Assembly (NCBI GenBank): GCA_025084515.1
Contig: JAJAGP010000345.1
Coordinates: 399,640-463,639 of the forward strand
Direction of reading: 5' to 3'
Origin: Ancistrus triradiatus
Taxonomy: Eukaryota > Chordata > Actinopteri > Siluriformes > Loricariidae
Length of the DNA stretch: 64,000 nucleotides
Position 1 is the first letter of the stretch. The number at the start of each line of letters is the position of its first letter. Below are positions 46,655 through 58,089 of the stretch, piece by piece. The notes beneath the pieces are model-generated. The model had not been told where the DNA came from. It did not search any database and was given only the letters and a program-made list of their open reading frames with translations. A program made the position numbers and the translations under genes.

Positions 46655-47237
46655 CTACATGGACACTATGTAGACAGAAGGTTATGGACACCCTTTGTTC
46701 TTCTAAAAGGGCTTTCCACTAGACTTTGGAACATGATTGTGAAGTCTGCTTCTGATGTTGGATGATAAGCCCTGGCTCACTTTCAACATTCCAGTGCATT
46801 TTCAAGATGTCTAGAGTTGAGGTCAAGGTTCTGTGCAAGCCAAGCCAAGTTCTCGAAGTTGGCAAACCGGTTCTTTGTGGACTTTAAGGACTGCAGGGCA
46901 GAAAGCTGAACTGTTTTGTTGGAAGTGGAAATCCATAAATGTGTCATTGAGTGTTACTGGGGTATCAGTAAAGCCCATTCTTCCACCACTCCAAAACAAA
47001 TATGTTCCTGATATTTTTGAAAAGCACCAACCTGGCAGCGCAACTGTAACACACGCATAAATAAACAAGCAAACAGAAAAGGACCCTTGGAAAACTAAGT
47101 TACACAATGGGCCAACTCCAAAGGAGAAAGAAAGGGTCATGGAGCAAAATGGCAGAAACTAAGGTTAAAGATGCATGTACAACCTGAACATAGCTGTGAT
47201 GCAAAATATGATGATTAAAAAAAAAAATAAAAATAAA

Positions 47238-47424
47238 ACAGCATTTAGCAGACGCCCTTATCCAGAGCGACTTACAATTGGTACAGTCTTACAATCCAAG
47301 CAATTGTGGGTTAAGGGTCTTGCTCAAGGACCCAACAGTGGCAGCTTGGCAGAGATGGGATTTGAACCCTCGACCTTCTGGTCCAGAGTCCAGTACCTTA
47401 ACCACTAGGCTACCACAGTCCCCC
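47238..47424 (-). repeat. SINE-1, nested
   Basis: Tail cagcatttagcagacgccct, body gtgggttaagggtcttgctc, head accactaggctaccacagtc. Confidence 0.87.
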
Positions 47425-47507
47425 AACAAACAAATGTTAAAACCCCAACATGCAAGCAAACAAACCAATTCTGCTGCCACTGTCTCTGGAGAATCCAGAA
47501 ACATGTA

Positions 47508-47958
47508 CAGTGGTACCTCAGTTCTTGATCATCGAATTCGGTTCTCGATGCATTTTGACTAGAAAAGTTTGCACTCGAGCTGCTGACTCGTTACAGCCAA
47601 AACTCTATTCAATTCATGATTCAGATTCTCGATAGCTCTTTCTCAGAGAAGACCTGTGTTTTATTCTTTTTGTTTTTCTTTATTTTTACATCTCCAGTGC
47701 TGGTCTAAGTGCGACTACGTCTCTATGGGTCCTAAAAAGGTTGGTTTACAAGAGCCAACCGAAAGCAAAACAGGAATTGAATACTTCAGAACTCAGGCTG
47801 CTTTGAAATTTCAATCCATTACTCACTAAATTACATGAGATTATTCAACACTTTAACAAAATGTTTATTTTATAATTATGATTTTGTCCCTCTGTAGGTT
47901 AATTGGTTCTCGACAAGCCTTCTGGAACGAATTAATGACGAGAACCGAGGTACCACAG
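47508..47958 (+). mobile_element. TIR MITE, complete
   Basis: Starts CAGTGGTACCTCAGTTCTTG after TA 47506-47507 and ends 'gagaaccgaggtaccacag' before TA 47959-47960. It is about 450 bp with no coding frame. It is the intact reference for the degraded copy at 5946-6343. Confidence 0.8.
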
Positions 47959-48309
47959 TACTTTATATTATGTATGTGTTACAATTGAGTGTTTCTGAAA
48001 TAGTACAGTCAATAATCAGAAGGGGTGTCCACAAACTTTTGTTTATATAGCATAGGCCTATATCAGAGCTGTCAAAGTTAACATATTAAGTGATGCGTTT
48101 TTCAAAAATCTGTTAATTTTTTCTGATTTACTCTGAGCCACCAATAGTTATGGGCTCTCCGAAAGTCTTAGACCGCTAGCGAAAATGCTTCTGTTTTGCA
48201 ATTATTTTTTAAATGTAATGTAGCTTTTAAAACATGAGTCGTATCAGGAAAACAATCCGAGTGAAAAGCTGAGTTTTATAATTAATAATCTTAATTAAAT
48301 TGTACCAGT

Positions 48310-48400
48310 TAGTAGGGCTGAACGATACGGCCTCAAATCAATATCATGATTAATGGAACATTTTTACCTTGATTACAATTAATGATTTGGTTATTTATTT
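48310..48400. repeat. hAT-type MITE end
   Basis: 'agtagggctgaacgatacgg' resembles the GGGCTGAACGAT terminus of fish hAT MITEs. Confidence 0.4.
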
Positions 48401-48679
48401 ATTTATTTTTTCTCCACTGCCATGGTTTGTACTGTAAATGTTCCGATATTACAGCTGGGACTTATATAATGAAAGAGTGCATATTGTTGTGATTTAAAAT
48501 CAGAAGGGAAGGAAACCCCAATGAAGACCTTATGGTAATTTATTGAATATTTCGACCCATTGATATCATGGCACACGTCACTTGAAATGAAAATGTCTTA
48601 TGAAGAAGGTCACATTTTAGTTTTAATGTAAAAAGCAAGTAGAATATGGTTAGCTTGCATTTATTGCAAACATAAGACA

Positions 48680-49033
48680 TTAAGTAATGCCATGTGCAAT
48701 TTTAATGAGGGCTGGAAACCTACTGAGCTCCACCATAACTATAGGAGAAACATCCTTCACATTACAGTAGGAAATGGCATCCGTTATCTTCTCATCTTCT
48801 TGAATCCTTTTTGTGTTATGTAGCACTTGTAAATTTAAAAGCTGCTTTGTGGAGGCACTTGTTTCTGGGCGCCTCTGAAGCTCCCCCCTCATTGGGTGGG
48901 TAGTTGATTCCTCTGGGCGGGCAATGCCCACCCCAGGGCACCCGTAGACATGCCCCTTCAGCTTTGACATAATACTAGTGGATCCAGTGCTTGCAAGTAC
49001 AAAATGGCACCTCTTCACAAACATGGCTCTCAA
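48680..49033 (-). pseudogene. Possible hAT/ZBED transposase fragment
   Basis: A 117-codon minus-strand frame. Its last third reads KITDAISYCNVKDVSPIVMV followed by E...RFPALIKIA. This resembles the ITDAI-x-Y-x-x-x-KD-x-x-P-x-x-x-VE-x-x-x-F-x-x-LI stretch that follows the BED zinc finger in hAT transposases and ZBED proteins, a recalled pattern. Upstream of it no zinc-finger cysteine/histidine set is readable. Downstream catalytic parts are absent. It is most likely a decayed hAT remnant; a captured host gene is unlikely. Confidence 0.45.
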
Positions 49034-49035
49034 GC

Positions 49036-49745
49036 AGTAGGTGGAATTACTCAGCTGTGAGCTGGTCTAACTGTACTGTACATCTGGGCACGTGCAAAGC
49101 ACTAAACGCGAGTTTTAAGTGACATTTCCCCTTTCATATGTAAACTTCTTGATAGTGGAAGATGTATGAACAAGATTGTGGTACCTTTCCCATTCATACT
49201 TGACTGTTTTGACATTAGACAGTTACTGTAAAAGTTGTGTAAACATTATAGCGTGGCCCATATTTAAGGACATGACCTTAACATGACTTTCAGGTTTGTG
49301 TTTTTACCGGAGATGGCGCCCCACACGGTTTATAGAGTCTTGTTTTCCTTGACATCAAATGAGAAATGTGTAAATATACCAAGTCTTTGTCCCAGGTGTT
49401 GGCTGACAGCTAGTACGATCTACCTGGGGTCAAACATCTGTGTCTTACTGATCCCGCCTTTCCACATATGCTAAAGTTATGATTGGCTCTTTTCCGAACT
49501 TTCCCCACCTTCCACAAAACTAAATCAGATCTGATTGGATGTCGTCTCTGCCAGACATTTGTGTCCATTCACTTTGTCCTAGTTTCTTTTTTTTTCGTTC
49601 ATTTTAGTTTAGTCATCGTTTCGTTTTCGTTAGAAGAAGAGGGTCATTGACAGAAACTGCTGAAAACCGTACGTCAACGAGATTAACACTGTCTGCAGCA
49701 CCTAACGGGAAATTCTGTGCATCTGGGTGTCAGACTAGTTTCCCT
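49036..49745. other. Unique non-coding stretch
   Basis: No gene or repeat was recognised. Confidence 0.35.
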
Positions 49746-49930
49746 GTTACATTTACAGCATTTAGCAGACGCCCTTATCCAGAGCGACTTACAATTGGTA
49801 CAGTCTTACAATGCAAGCAATGGTGGGTTAAGGGTCTTGTTCAAGGACCCAACAGTGGCAGTTTGGTGGGATTGAACCCTGGACCTTGTGGTCCATAGTC
49901 CAATACCTTACCCGCTAGGCTACCACAGTG
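49746..49930 (-). repeat. SINE-1, near full length
   Basis: Tail gttacatttacagcatttag, body gtgggttaagggtcttgttc, head cccgctaggctaccacagtg. Confidence 0.85.
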
Positions 49931-49989
49931 GTTATATATATGTGCACCACAGACTGTTTGGGAGGCGCTGCACTTCCAAGCTCCGCCTT

Positions 49990-50112
49990 TTTGCGTTTTT
50001 GTCAACCTGACATTATCAATTAACATGGGAAAAAAACAATCTTTACCTTGTGAATCGATTCGGAATCACCCACGTCTGCATGGCGATGCATCCGAGAATC
50101 CCCCTACCCTAG
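49990..50112. repeat. hAT-type end fragment
   Basis: 'gcatggcgatgcatccgaga' then 'tccccctaccctagtg' resembles the end of a fish hAT element. Confidence 0.3.
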
Positions 50113-51452
50113 TGATCTCCGTATCATGAATCACTGTATTGTTTGAGTGTATCGTTACACTGTTATAGCATCCCATCCTACAAAAACATGGTGTGTTATT
50201 CAAGTTCATGCATATAAAGTAAGGAGTCTTTGCTTGGTAGTAGCCTGGAGAGTTAGCTTTAAGTAACTGTACATGGTGGGGTGAATGAGTTAGAGACAAA
50301 GTCCCACCCAAACCACAGATAACACACCATAAAAGATGACTGGGAAGTCTCCACAGTATCACGCTGACATGACTGAAAGTAGGAGGTAGGATCTATCTGA
50401 CTTTTTCTGGAATGAGTTAACATTAACCTTTTTGTTAAACTATGCATCCATTCCTGAAAAGGTTGGACTCTAACATGCACTTGAGACACTGTATACGTGC
50501 TGCTCCCTGGTAAATGACTAGATGTAATGCGAACGTGATCTGGTGGGGCTGTTCCCATTTGGCTGTTCTGGTGGTCCTCATTGTACTGTTTGTTTTATGT
50601 TAAATACTGTAAAGTGTAGCAACAGGCCAAACAACAATTTCCACCAGCTACAGCCACACGGGCAGATAAAGTAGGCTAGCTTGGTATGGCGTAGCTTTTC
50701 CTTTGATTTCCTTAAAACCTTGAGTAAACTTGCAGGTAGCTTTTAACAAAGTCAGTGGTTCGTTGGTCCGTTCAATGGTAATGGCTTCAAACAGTTGATC
50801 AGAGCTGAAAAATGATTCTTAGTAAGTTTGTGTTTAATGTTAGACTATGTTCTTTATATGGTTCAAGTCTGTACTCTGACCAGGCCACAACACTGGAGTC
50901 TGAAGGACATGTTCTGTAATCCTGTCCTTGTTTTTCTTCGACATCAGTGGCTTTTAAAGACATCCTAGACACAACTCGAGTCAACTTTCTGGTTATTGTT
51001 CTTGTTTTTTGAGGTCTTATTCTGTTTAATTCAATTTTTGAAGGCTACTTTTATAGATCCTTCTGATAGCATTGACCTGTCCTCTTCATATCTGATCATG
51101 AAATGGGGGTTTGCTGTGTCTTTAGAGTCTTGTAAATTTCAAAATGGCTGCAGATGTCCTGATATCTGCCACTTCTGGCTGTATTTAAGAGCTTGTTTTC
51201 AGGCTTGTGATGGGCTGTGCATCAAATATCCCAGATTTTGGAATAAATGGGACCAACGATTTGTTAGGAGCATTAAAAGCTTAATATTTTGCAGTTTTAC
51301 CTTTCTTTTTTTGCCCAGGAGTGTACGTATTTTTATCAGAGGCAACCATGTTCTCATCAAAGTCTCAAACTTTTCTCGACTTGTTTTCTGCTGCATGCTG
51401 ACAGCCGATTGTTGCTGCACTGTTTTTGAGCCTCAATCTTTTCTTCTTTCAG
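50113..51452. other. Unique stretch, putative intron
   Basis: The 175-codon plus-strand frame at 50996-51523 has no domain and no consistent composition, so it is not called as a gene. Confidence 0.35.
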
Positions 51453-51526
51453 GCTCTTCGCTCCTCTTGTTGCGTACAGACAGGTTGTCACTTACCATCC
51501 CGATTCAGACTTTGAGTTCCTGAAAG
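51453..51526 (+). other. Weak exon candidate
   Basis: A pyrimidine-rich acceptor (cttttcttctttcag) precedes 74 bases and a donor (aaag|gtgggc). One frame is open: LFAPLVAYRQVVTYHPDSDF then EFLK. It needs an incoming phase of 2, which exon 1 (phase 1) does not give, so an extra exon would be needed between them. Its outgoing phase 1 would fit the segment at 57900. Chance is a real alternative. Confidence 0.15.
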
Positions 51527-52619
51527 GTGGGCTTAGTTTGGACCAAATTGTGCACAGATTTAATCCGATAAGGGCTTGTCTCCTTCGTGCTTTTCTTATC
51601 TGAAAAATTAATACTTAGCCCACTGATTGGAGTGCATAATGAAAGGCATGAACCATGGTGAGGTATTGTTGGGGAATGTAATAAAGTGGGGTATTTCTGT
51701 GATTTCTTGGAGAGTTAATTATTAGACCAATCCGAGCTGCATCATATTCTCTGTTTGCTCTTGGCTGGACTGACATGGTCATATTTGGTCACTGCAGATG
51801 TTTATCAGGCTCCCACCTACTCCCCCTTTGGGTCAGGAACTGCTCAAGTTATTAGAAGCATGACATGCTTCTGGGATATGGGCAAAAACCTATTGAACTC
51901 TACACCTTCACAAAATGAAGCAAAAACAACCTAAAAAATATCTACACAGACAGAACATACTAACAGCCCTAGCAGCTGACATGGCGTTAAGCATTGAACC
52001 GGTCTCACTGCTCTACATGAAGACGGTGGGAAAACTTTATCCTAATGACCTGAATTACAAATCTAGCAGAACTGCAGAGAGTTCAGGCAAATCCAGAACA
52101 CTGAGACCTTCATAAGTCTATCAGAGTAAAGAATGGGGAGTGTGCACATGCTTGGCTACATACTTTGGCTTCTTCTCGTTATTGTTGCTTATCCATGCAG
52201 CGCTCGAATCGCTTTATAAACGAGACGTTCAGACAGTTCATTAATCTGTCACTGCTAGGTGGAACGATTCACAGTTGCTGATTTGTAACCACGTTGAAGG
52301 TTAATGGGCTTACAGTGGCGTGAGGGGGGTTTAGGACTGAGCATTGTTTTGGACTGGGCTTGCAATGATGTGTATAATAATATCCATAGTTATACAGTTT
52401 GATTACTGCTTGGACCGTGAACGAATGGGCTTAAATGATTGTTTATCTTGTGAAGTGCAGTGAGGAAACGTGAGTGTGGTTAGGTTGGAATGTGGGGTTA
52501 GATAGTCTAAGGGTTATGGTATATCTAATGGATTGAATGTTCTTAAATCCAAAGCAGTGCCTAAGGAATGTGCGGACATGTCTGGAATTCCCCAAAACTC
52601 AGATTTCGTTAGTGATCTG
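51527..52619. other. Unique stretch, putative intron
   Basis: No repeat or gene was recognised. Confidence 0.35.
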
Positions 52620-53130
52620 GTCAACTAGTGTACATGTGCTTGAGTAATCCGAAACCGGGTTTACTTTGCAACTATTTCGCAACCAGCCACTGATGTCTTA
52701 GAAGTATGTCACAAACATCATATTTTAATATTAAATATTAAAATTATTCACACAGCCATTTCGCTGCCTTTAATTCCGTAGTGTGTTTACTTCTGGGGTT
52801 GCCAGATCCAGCAAGAAAAACCTGCTAAAGGCAATGGAAAGAGGCCAAAAAATAGTCTTTAGAAATACGCAGACTTGGCAACTGTCAAACACCGATTATA
52901 ATCTGGTTACTGCTATACAAGCTACAAGTACTCGGATTACTGAGGTAAAATCCAGCTCTCTTTATGGGATTTCTTAATCTGATTTATAGATCGGAGTTTG
53001 CTGTATACATGCCCACTTGAATAATCTGATAACTGCAGGAATCCGGTCATTATCGGATTATTAAGTGCGTGTATATGCACACACAGAGAACCCGTATGAC
53101 GATGTGCATTGTAGAGGTTTGACATTGTGA
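52620..53130. repeat. Decayed MITE-like repeat
   Basis: 'ggtttactttgcaactattt' and 'tcggattattaagtgcgtgt' with 'atatgcacacacag' resemble a fish MITE with inverted TAATC/GATTA-rich arms. Borders are uncertain. Confidence 0.3.
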
Positions 53131-53139
53131 ATTTTTAGC

Positions 53140-53360
53140 ATTGGTAGCCTGGTAGTAAGGGGTTAAAGGTGCTCAAATATGCTCGCCCACCCTCGGAGGT
53201 TCAGGTTTGAATCATGGCTGTACAGTTCAAGAGGGAAAGCCAGCTCTGCAACATAATCCCCCTCCTGAGCTCTACGATGAACTGGTGTTGCATCCATGGT
53301 GCACTTCTGCCTCAGCCCGGTGACTTCCTGTATCTGCTCCAGTACACCTTATGGTAAAGT
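53140..53360 (+). repeat. SINE-2-like relic
   Basis: The head-like 'ttggtagcctggtagtaagg' and 'ggttcaggtttgaatcatgg' are followed by a decayed body ending near 53350. Low similarity. Confidence 0.3.
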
Positions 53361-53394
53361 ATAACCCTTATGGAAGAGTTTCCCTTACCCGAGG

Positions 53395-53692
53395 GAGTTA
53401 CTTAAGTGTGTTCCATAAAATCCCTCAGGTGTTTCACTTAAGTAAGCGAAAACAGGAAGGTGTTTACTCGCAGCGACTGCTGTAAAGTTTCACTGTTTCC
53501 ATGACGATGACGAGTCAGCGTTCCCTCAGCACTACTGTTTGAGAGCCGCCTTAACAGTTTTTAAACCAAAATGGAGAAAATGTTCTAAACTAGGAGAGTA
53601 CGACTTTTATTCGATTCACATACTTAAGTGACTTGCAACAATTAAGTACGTAACACTTTCACTTGAGGTGTTTTATGCAACCGGGCACAGTC
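53395..53692. mobile_element. MITE with inverted ends
   Basis: 'gttccataaaatccctcagg' and, inverted at the right, 'cttgaggtgttttatgcaac' define a non-coding element of about 0.3 kb. The middle is CpG-rich (atgacgatgacgagtcagcg). Confidence 0.5.
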
Positions 53693-54059
53693 CTCCCTGC
53701 CACTCTGGTCACAGTAAATAGGGGTAAAATTGGAAATGATAGATAAATGACCAATGGAAGGATCCCAGAACTTTAACATGTCCACATATTCAGTTAAATT
53801 TCTGTCAACCAGTTAACAGCTAGCTTAATGATCTATGTCAAGACTGTGTTATTTTATAATGGCCCATTATACTTGAGCGAGGATGTTCATCAATACCTTT
53901 TGATTTGGGAGCAAGGAGTTATTATAAGTAATATTAATTATTCATGTATATTCATATCCACACAGATCCCAGGTTTGATCCAACCCTGGACTCAGGATTC
54001 CTCCTGAAGTTCGAGGACGGGTTGATTGGTCACTAAATTGCCCCAATGTGTTCATCTAA
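53693..54059. other. Non-coding stretch
   Basis: 53960-54050 (gatcccaggtttgatccaac) looks like a scrap of a tRNA-headed SINE. Nothing else was recognised. Confidence 0.3.
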
Positions 54060-54227
54060 TATCGTTATAGCATTTTTATAACTTAACTTATTAATTGGGT
54101 AACTTTGGTTCAATTATTGCCTATAACTTCTAGGCTGCTCAAGGAGGTTGGCTCCCTTTTTGAACCTTGGTCTTCCCAAGACGACTTCCTGTCGCCCTAG
54201 GTTTGCTCGGTTAGGGTTTTGGATCTA

Positions 54228-55767
54228 CAGGTCTTTCTCAAAAAATTAACATATTGTGATAAAGTTAATTCTTTTCCGTAATGTAATGATAAAAATTCAA
54301 CTTTCATATATTTTAGATTCATTGCACACCGACTGAAATATTTCAAGTCTTTTATTGTTTTAATATCATGAAAAGGTTCTCTAAACGAGCTATTAACCTA
54401 ATCATCTGAATCAACGAATTAATATAACTCTAAACACCTGCAAAGATTCCTGAGGCTTTTGAAAACTCCCAGCCTGGTTCATTACTCAAAACCGCAATCA
54501 TGGGTAAGACTGCCGACCTGACTGCTGTCCAGAAGGCCATCATTGGACACCCTCAAGCAAGAGGGTAAAGACACAGAAAGAAATTTCTGAACGAATAGGC
54601 TGTTCCCAGAGTGCTGTATCAAGGCACCTCAGTGGGAAGTCTGTGGGAAGGAAAAAAGTGTGGCAGATTAGAAAAACGCTGCACAAACGAGAAGAGGTGA
54701 CCGGACCCTGAGGAGGATTGTGGAGGAAGGGCCGATTCCAGAGCCACCGTGCACAGGCGTGTGCAGGAAATGGGCTACCAGGTGCCGCCATTCCCCAGGT
54801 CAAAGCCACTTTTGAACCAGAAAACGGCGGCAGAAGCGCCTGACCTGGGCTACAGAGACGCAGCACTGGACTCTTCGCTCAGTGGTCCAAAGAACTTTTT
54901 TTCGGATTGAAAGCAAATTTTGCATTGGGAAATCAAGGTGCCAGAGTCTGGAAGAAGACTGGGGAGAAGGGAAATGCCAAAATGTCTGAAGTCCAGTGTC
55001 AAGTGTACCCACAGTCCAGTGATGGTCTGGGGTTTGCCCATGTCAAGCTGCTGGTGTTGGTCCCACTGTGTGTTTTATCAAGGGCAGGGTGTTTTATCAA
55101 AGGCATGTAGCTATCAGGAGATTTTGGAGCACTTCATGCTTCCATCTGCTGAAGAGCTTTATGGAGATGAAGAGTTCATTTTTTCAGCACGACCTGGCAC
55201 CTGCTCACAGTGCCAAAACCACTGGTAAATGGTTTACTGACCATGGTATTACTGTGCTCAATTGGCCTGCCAACTCTCCTGACCTGAACCCGATAGAGAA
55301 TCTGTGGGATATTGTGAAGAGAAAGTGAGAGGACGGAGAAAGACCCAACCACTCTGGATGAGCTTAAGGGCCGCTATCGAAGCATCCTGGTCCTCCATAA
55401 CACCTCAGCAGTGCCACAGGCTGATTGCCTCCATGCCACGCCGCATTGAAGCAGTCATTTCTGCAAAAGGATTCCCGACCAAGTATTGAGTGCATAAATG
55501 AACATAATAATCTGAAGGTTGACTTTTCTTGTATTAAAAACACTTTTCTTTTATTGGTCGGATGAAATATGCTAATTTTGTGGGATACCAATTTTGGGTT
55601 TTCATGAGCTGTATGCCAAAATCATCAGTATTAAAACAATAAAAGACTTGAAATATTTCAGCTGGTGGGCAATGAATCTAAAATATATGAAAGTTTAATT
55701 TTTATCATTACATTACGGAAAAGAATAAACTTTATCACAATATGCTAATTTTTTTTAGAAGAACCTG
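54228..55767 (+). mobile_element. Tc1-like transposon, lineage F, complete ends
   Basis: Starts CAGGTCTTTCTCAAAAAATT after TA 54226-54227 and ends 'ttttttagaagaacctg' before TA 55768-55769. The arms (cttatcacaatatgct-type) are inverted repeats of about 200 bp. It is the most complete insertion in the window and sits inside repeat R. The transposase inside is broken. Confidence 0.88.
54500..55489 (+). pseudogene. Tc1-F transposase pseudogene
   Basis: Starts MGKTADLTAVQKAIIGHPQA at 54500, with a stop soon after. The DNA-binding part is frameshifted. Near the end two overlapping frames hold FFQHDLAPAHSAKTTGKWF, then NWPANSPDLNPIENLWDIVK. The second Asp and the Glu are 34 residues apart, so both family residues are present. 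The C-terminus CHRLIASMPRRIEAVISAKG ends at the stop 55487-55489, in a different frame from the catalytic part. A duplicated 'gtgttttatcaa' near 55073-55100 marks one small insertion. It is inactive despite good end preservation. Confidence 0.85.
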
Positions 55768-55845
55768 TAGATCATAAATTGTAAAGCTGCTTTGAGACAA
55801 TACAGCATTGTAAAAAGAGCTGTATAAATAAATCTGACTCGGTGA

Positions 55846-57351
55846 TTTTTGAATTTCACAAATTATGATGTGTGGCCTGACGATACTGGCATGACGATAC
55901 TGCACAGCCGAATATCAAAACGCTATTTCAGAGTCCCTTTTCGGCATCAGCCAGAGATGTTTCCGTTCTCGCTTTGCTGCTTCCCGGTTGGCGCTGGTTG
56001 GTAATGTTTACGTCGTTATTTGCTTGAGCCAAGGATTACAATTTAGGAACTAAAGTCCAGAAAGATTCATGATTTTATTCTGACTTTGGAAACATTGTCT
56101 GGCGGCTGTGAAATTGCGTAAATCTTTTGGTACAAGGTCGGCATAAGTCTGTAGATGTGAGACACTCAGACTTCAGTAGGGCTGCAACAAATGACCATTT
56201 TGATAGTCGAATAATCTATCGATTATTTGAATTATGAATCGCACTCTTACCAAATAAGTCTTGTGTAACAATCAGCCTTTACGTTTAGCTTGGTGGTTTT
56301 ATGCATTGTTGTTTTTTTTTTTATACCAACAATGAAAAAAATTCAGAAAAAATACCAATGTTGTGCAACGTAGCAGCAATATAATTGAACAAAACCAAAT
56401 CGTATATCCAGCGCCCAAATTTCGGCAAACAGTGGCGTATGTTTGTGGCAAACGTTCTCTGAGAAGTTAAATTTGACCCTCCATTTCAGTGGGAACCCTT
56501 CCAGCTCCCATGTAAGTTCAGACAGAGATCCACTTCCTGAAACAAAACTGTGTGTCTTCAGAGTCTGAATGCATCTGTGGGCTCGATGTTAAAAGATGCA
56601 GTGTTTAAAACTGTAAACATCATTTGGAATGTGAACAGGCTCGTCTGAAATAAGTTACTTCTCCGTTCCAACTCCATTAACGACTCGAGAACATGCATTT
56701 CGAAAGACTGACTGGTACAGTGCATGCCATGTAGTAGGACGGCTACTTCACAGGACTCTTGAGATGAATCGTCTTCACTTGGTGAGCCCACGTTTGCTCT
56801 TCAGGTACTCCAACATGGGAGCCAGCTAAGGTTAGGTTATGCAAAGGGTACAACTGACAAGCTTTCTCTGAAGTCGGTTCTCGAGGCTGCTATTGCACTT
56901 TGAACTCTAGGAAGCAGTAAGGTAAAAGCATTCCTAGTCGCCTATTAAATGACTTGCCAACTAATTTGGTAGTGGATTGTAGACTACAGACTTTTAAAAA
57001 GCATTATGTAAGTCTTCTATTGTATGGTCTGCCTTATGGAAATTTGTATGATGGAACCAGGTGGGGAAAGTGGCTTTTTCCCCACAAAAGGAGGTTGTAA
57101 TTCATAAAGCAGAAACGGCTTGCATACTATTTTTGATGCACACGACTTCCTCTTTTTGTTCATACAAACCCGCAGTGGAATCTACATAACCTTTAATAAA
57201 TGAGGCCCCAGGGTGCCAAGTCAGGACGGGTTACACGCTGGAGCAGCTAATCCTTTGAACAGCTTTATTTTTGGAAGGTTTGAAGAAATGCAAACTGTAA
57301 CTGGAGGCAGGAGCCAAACCTGAATGCTCTCAAGCTGTGCAAAACCAATAC
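55846..57351. other. Mostly unique stretch
   Basis: 56170-56250 carries 'tagggctgcaacaaatgacc', a hAT MITE-type end. The rest has no recognised gene or repeat. Confidence 0.4.
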
Positions 57352-57492
57352 CATTTACACTCGCAGCCTTTTGCAGGTGCCCTTATCCAGACTGACTTCT
57401 AATTAAGACACGAGGTTAAGGCCCCGGCTCAGGTTCCCAGCAGTGGTGCCCTTAACCTTGTGGTCGACAGTACCTTAACCACCGAATCCCCA
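57352..57492 (-). repeat. SINE-1, old copy
   Basis: 'ttgcaggtgcccttatccag' and 'ccttaaccaccgaatcccca' show a diverged minus-strand SINE-1. Confidence 0.6.
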
Positions 57493-57899
57493 CTCTCCCA
57501 GTGCTGTATTATTAACTGTAAAAAGCTGTACCCTGTGAGAGCACGGGTGTGTTTTTAAGAGTCTGATGTAATTTACTTGCCAGTGTTAGCTCATGCTAGG
57601 CCTTAAAGCGGGTTCTGTTCCTGGAGAAACTTTCTTGGCAGGAGCATCATGGCGTGAACGGGAGGAATTTTTCATGATGCAATGACCTGAAGCAATTTCT
57701 ATTTAGATGCTTGACAGGTTCAGACTGGTCCAGACCACCATTTCGGCAAACGCCGATTCCCTCTCACCTATTCACCCCTGTGCACGGGTTGTAACGAGAG
57801 TCGGATTTGAATGCAGGTGGTAGGCCCGTGTGTGCATCTGCTCTGTTGAATGTGCTGCTTGGTTTAGAATGTGTGGTTAATATTTATTTTCTGTTTTAG
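57493..57899. other. Unique stretch, putative intron
   Basis: Ends in a good acceptor (tttattttctgttttag). Nothing else was recognised. Confidence 0.4.
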
Positions 57900-57946
57900 G
57901 CTGGCGATCGCATTTCTGGTTGGTGCCAGTATTCTGGAAAATATTG
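57900..57946 (+). other. Exon-like segment, possible exon 2
   Basis: 47 bases between a strong acceptor (ttctgttttag) and donor (attg|GTAAGA). Joined to exon 1 in phase 1 it encodes GWRSHFWLVPVFWKIL. With incoming phase 2 the same bases would encode LAIAFLVGASILENIG, which looks like a membrane helix. The phase therefore needs proof. Open frames this short arise by chance, so support is moderate at best. Confidence 0.25.
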
Positions 57947-58089
57947 GTAAGACCCTTTTTTCCAAGCTATTTGCAACTCTCTCACTGGAACTTCTCAAAT
58001 AAAGGCATACTTTTTAGAGTCTTGTGATCAGATTGTTCTCTCTCTTTCTCATATATATAGTTCCTGTATTTTCTGTTTGAATCCTAATA

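Larger units (their letters stand above)
46655..48050 (-). mobile_element. Tc1-like relic (lineage H) with two nested insertions
   Basis: The left end 'aaggttatggacacccttt' and right end 'aaggggtgtccacaaactt' (near 48020) are inverted relatives. The interior 46700-47060 resembles the minus strand of a fish Tc1-type gene region (gttgaggtcaaggttctgtg). It is interrupted by a SINE at 47238 and a MITE at 47508. No catalytic motif is readable. Confidence 0.5.
54060..55845 (-). repeat. Repeat R, split by a Tc1 insertion
   Basis: The left piece (54060-54227, with 'ttaattgggtaactttggtt' and 'ccttggtcttcccaag') and right piece (55768-55845, with 'aaagctgctttgagacaata') are two halves of one minus-strand repeat R copy. 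They are separated by the 1540-bp element at 54228-55767. Confidence 0.75.

Noticed and set aside
50996..51523. 175-codon plus-strand frame
   Set aside because: No domain, no splice or promoter context, and composition typical of a chance AT-rich frame. The start is followed by Phe/Leu runs from T-rich DNA.
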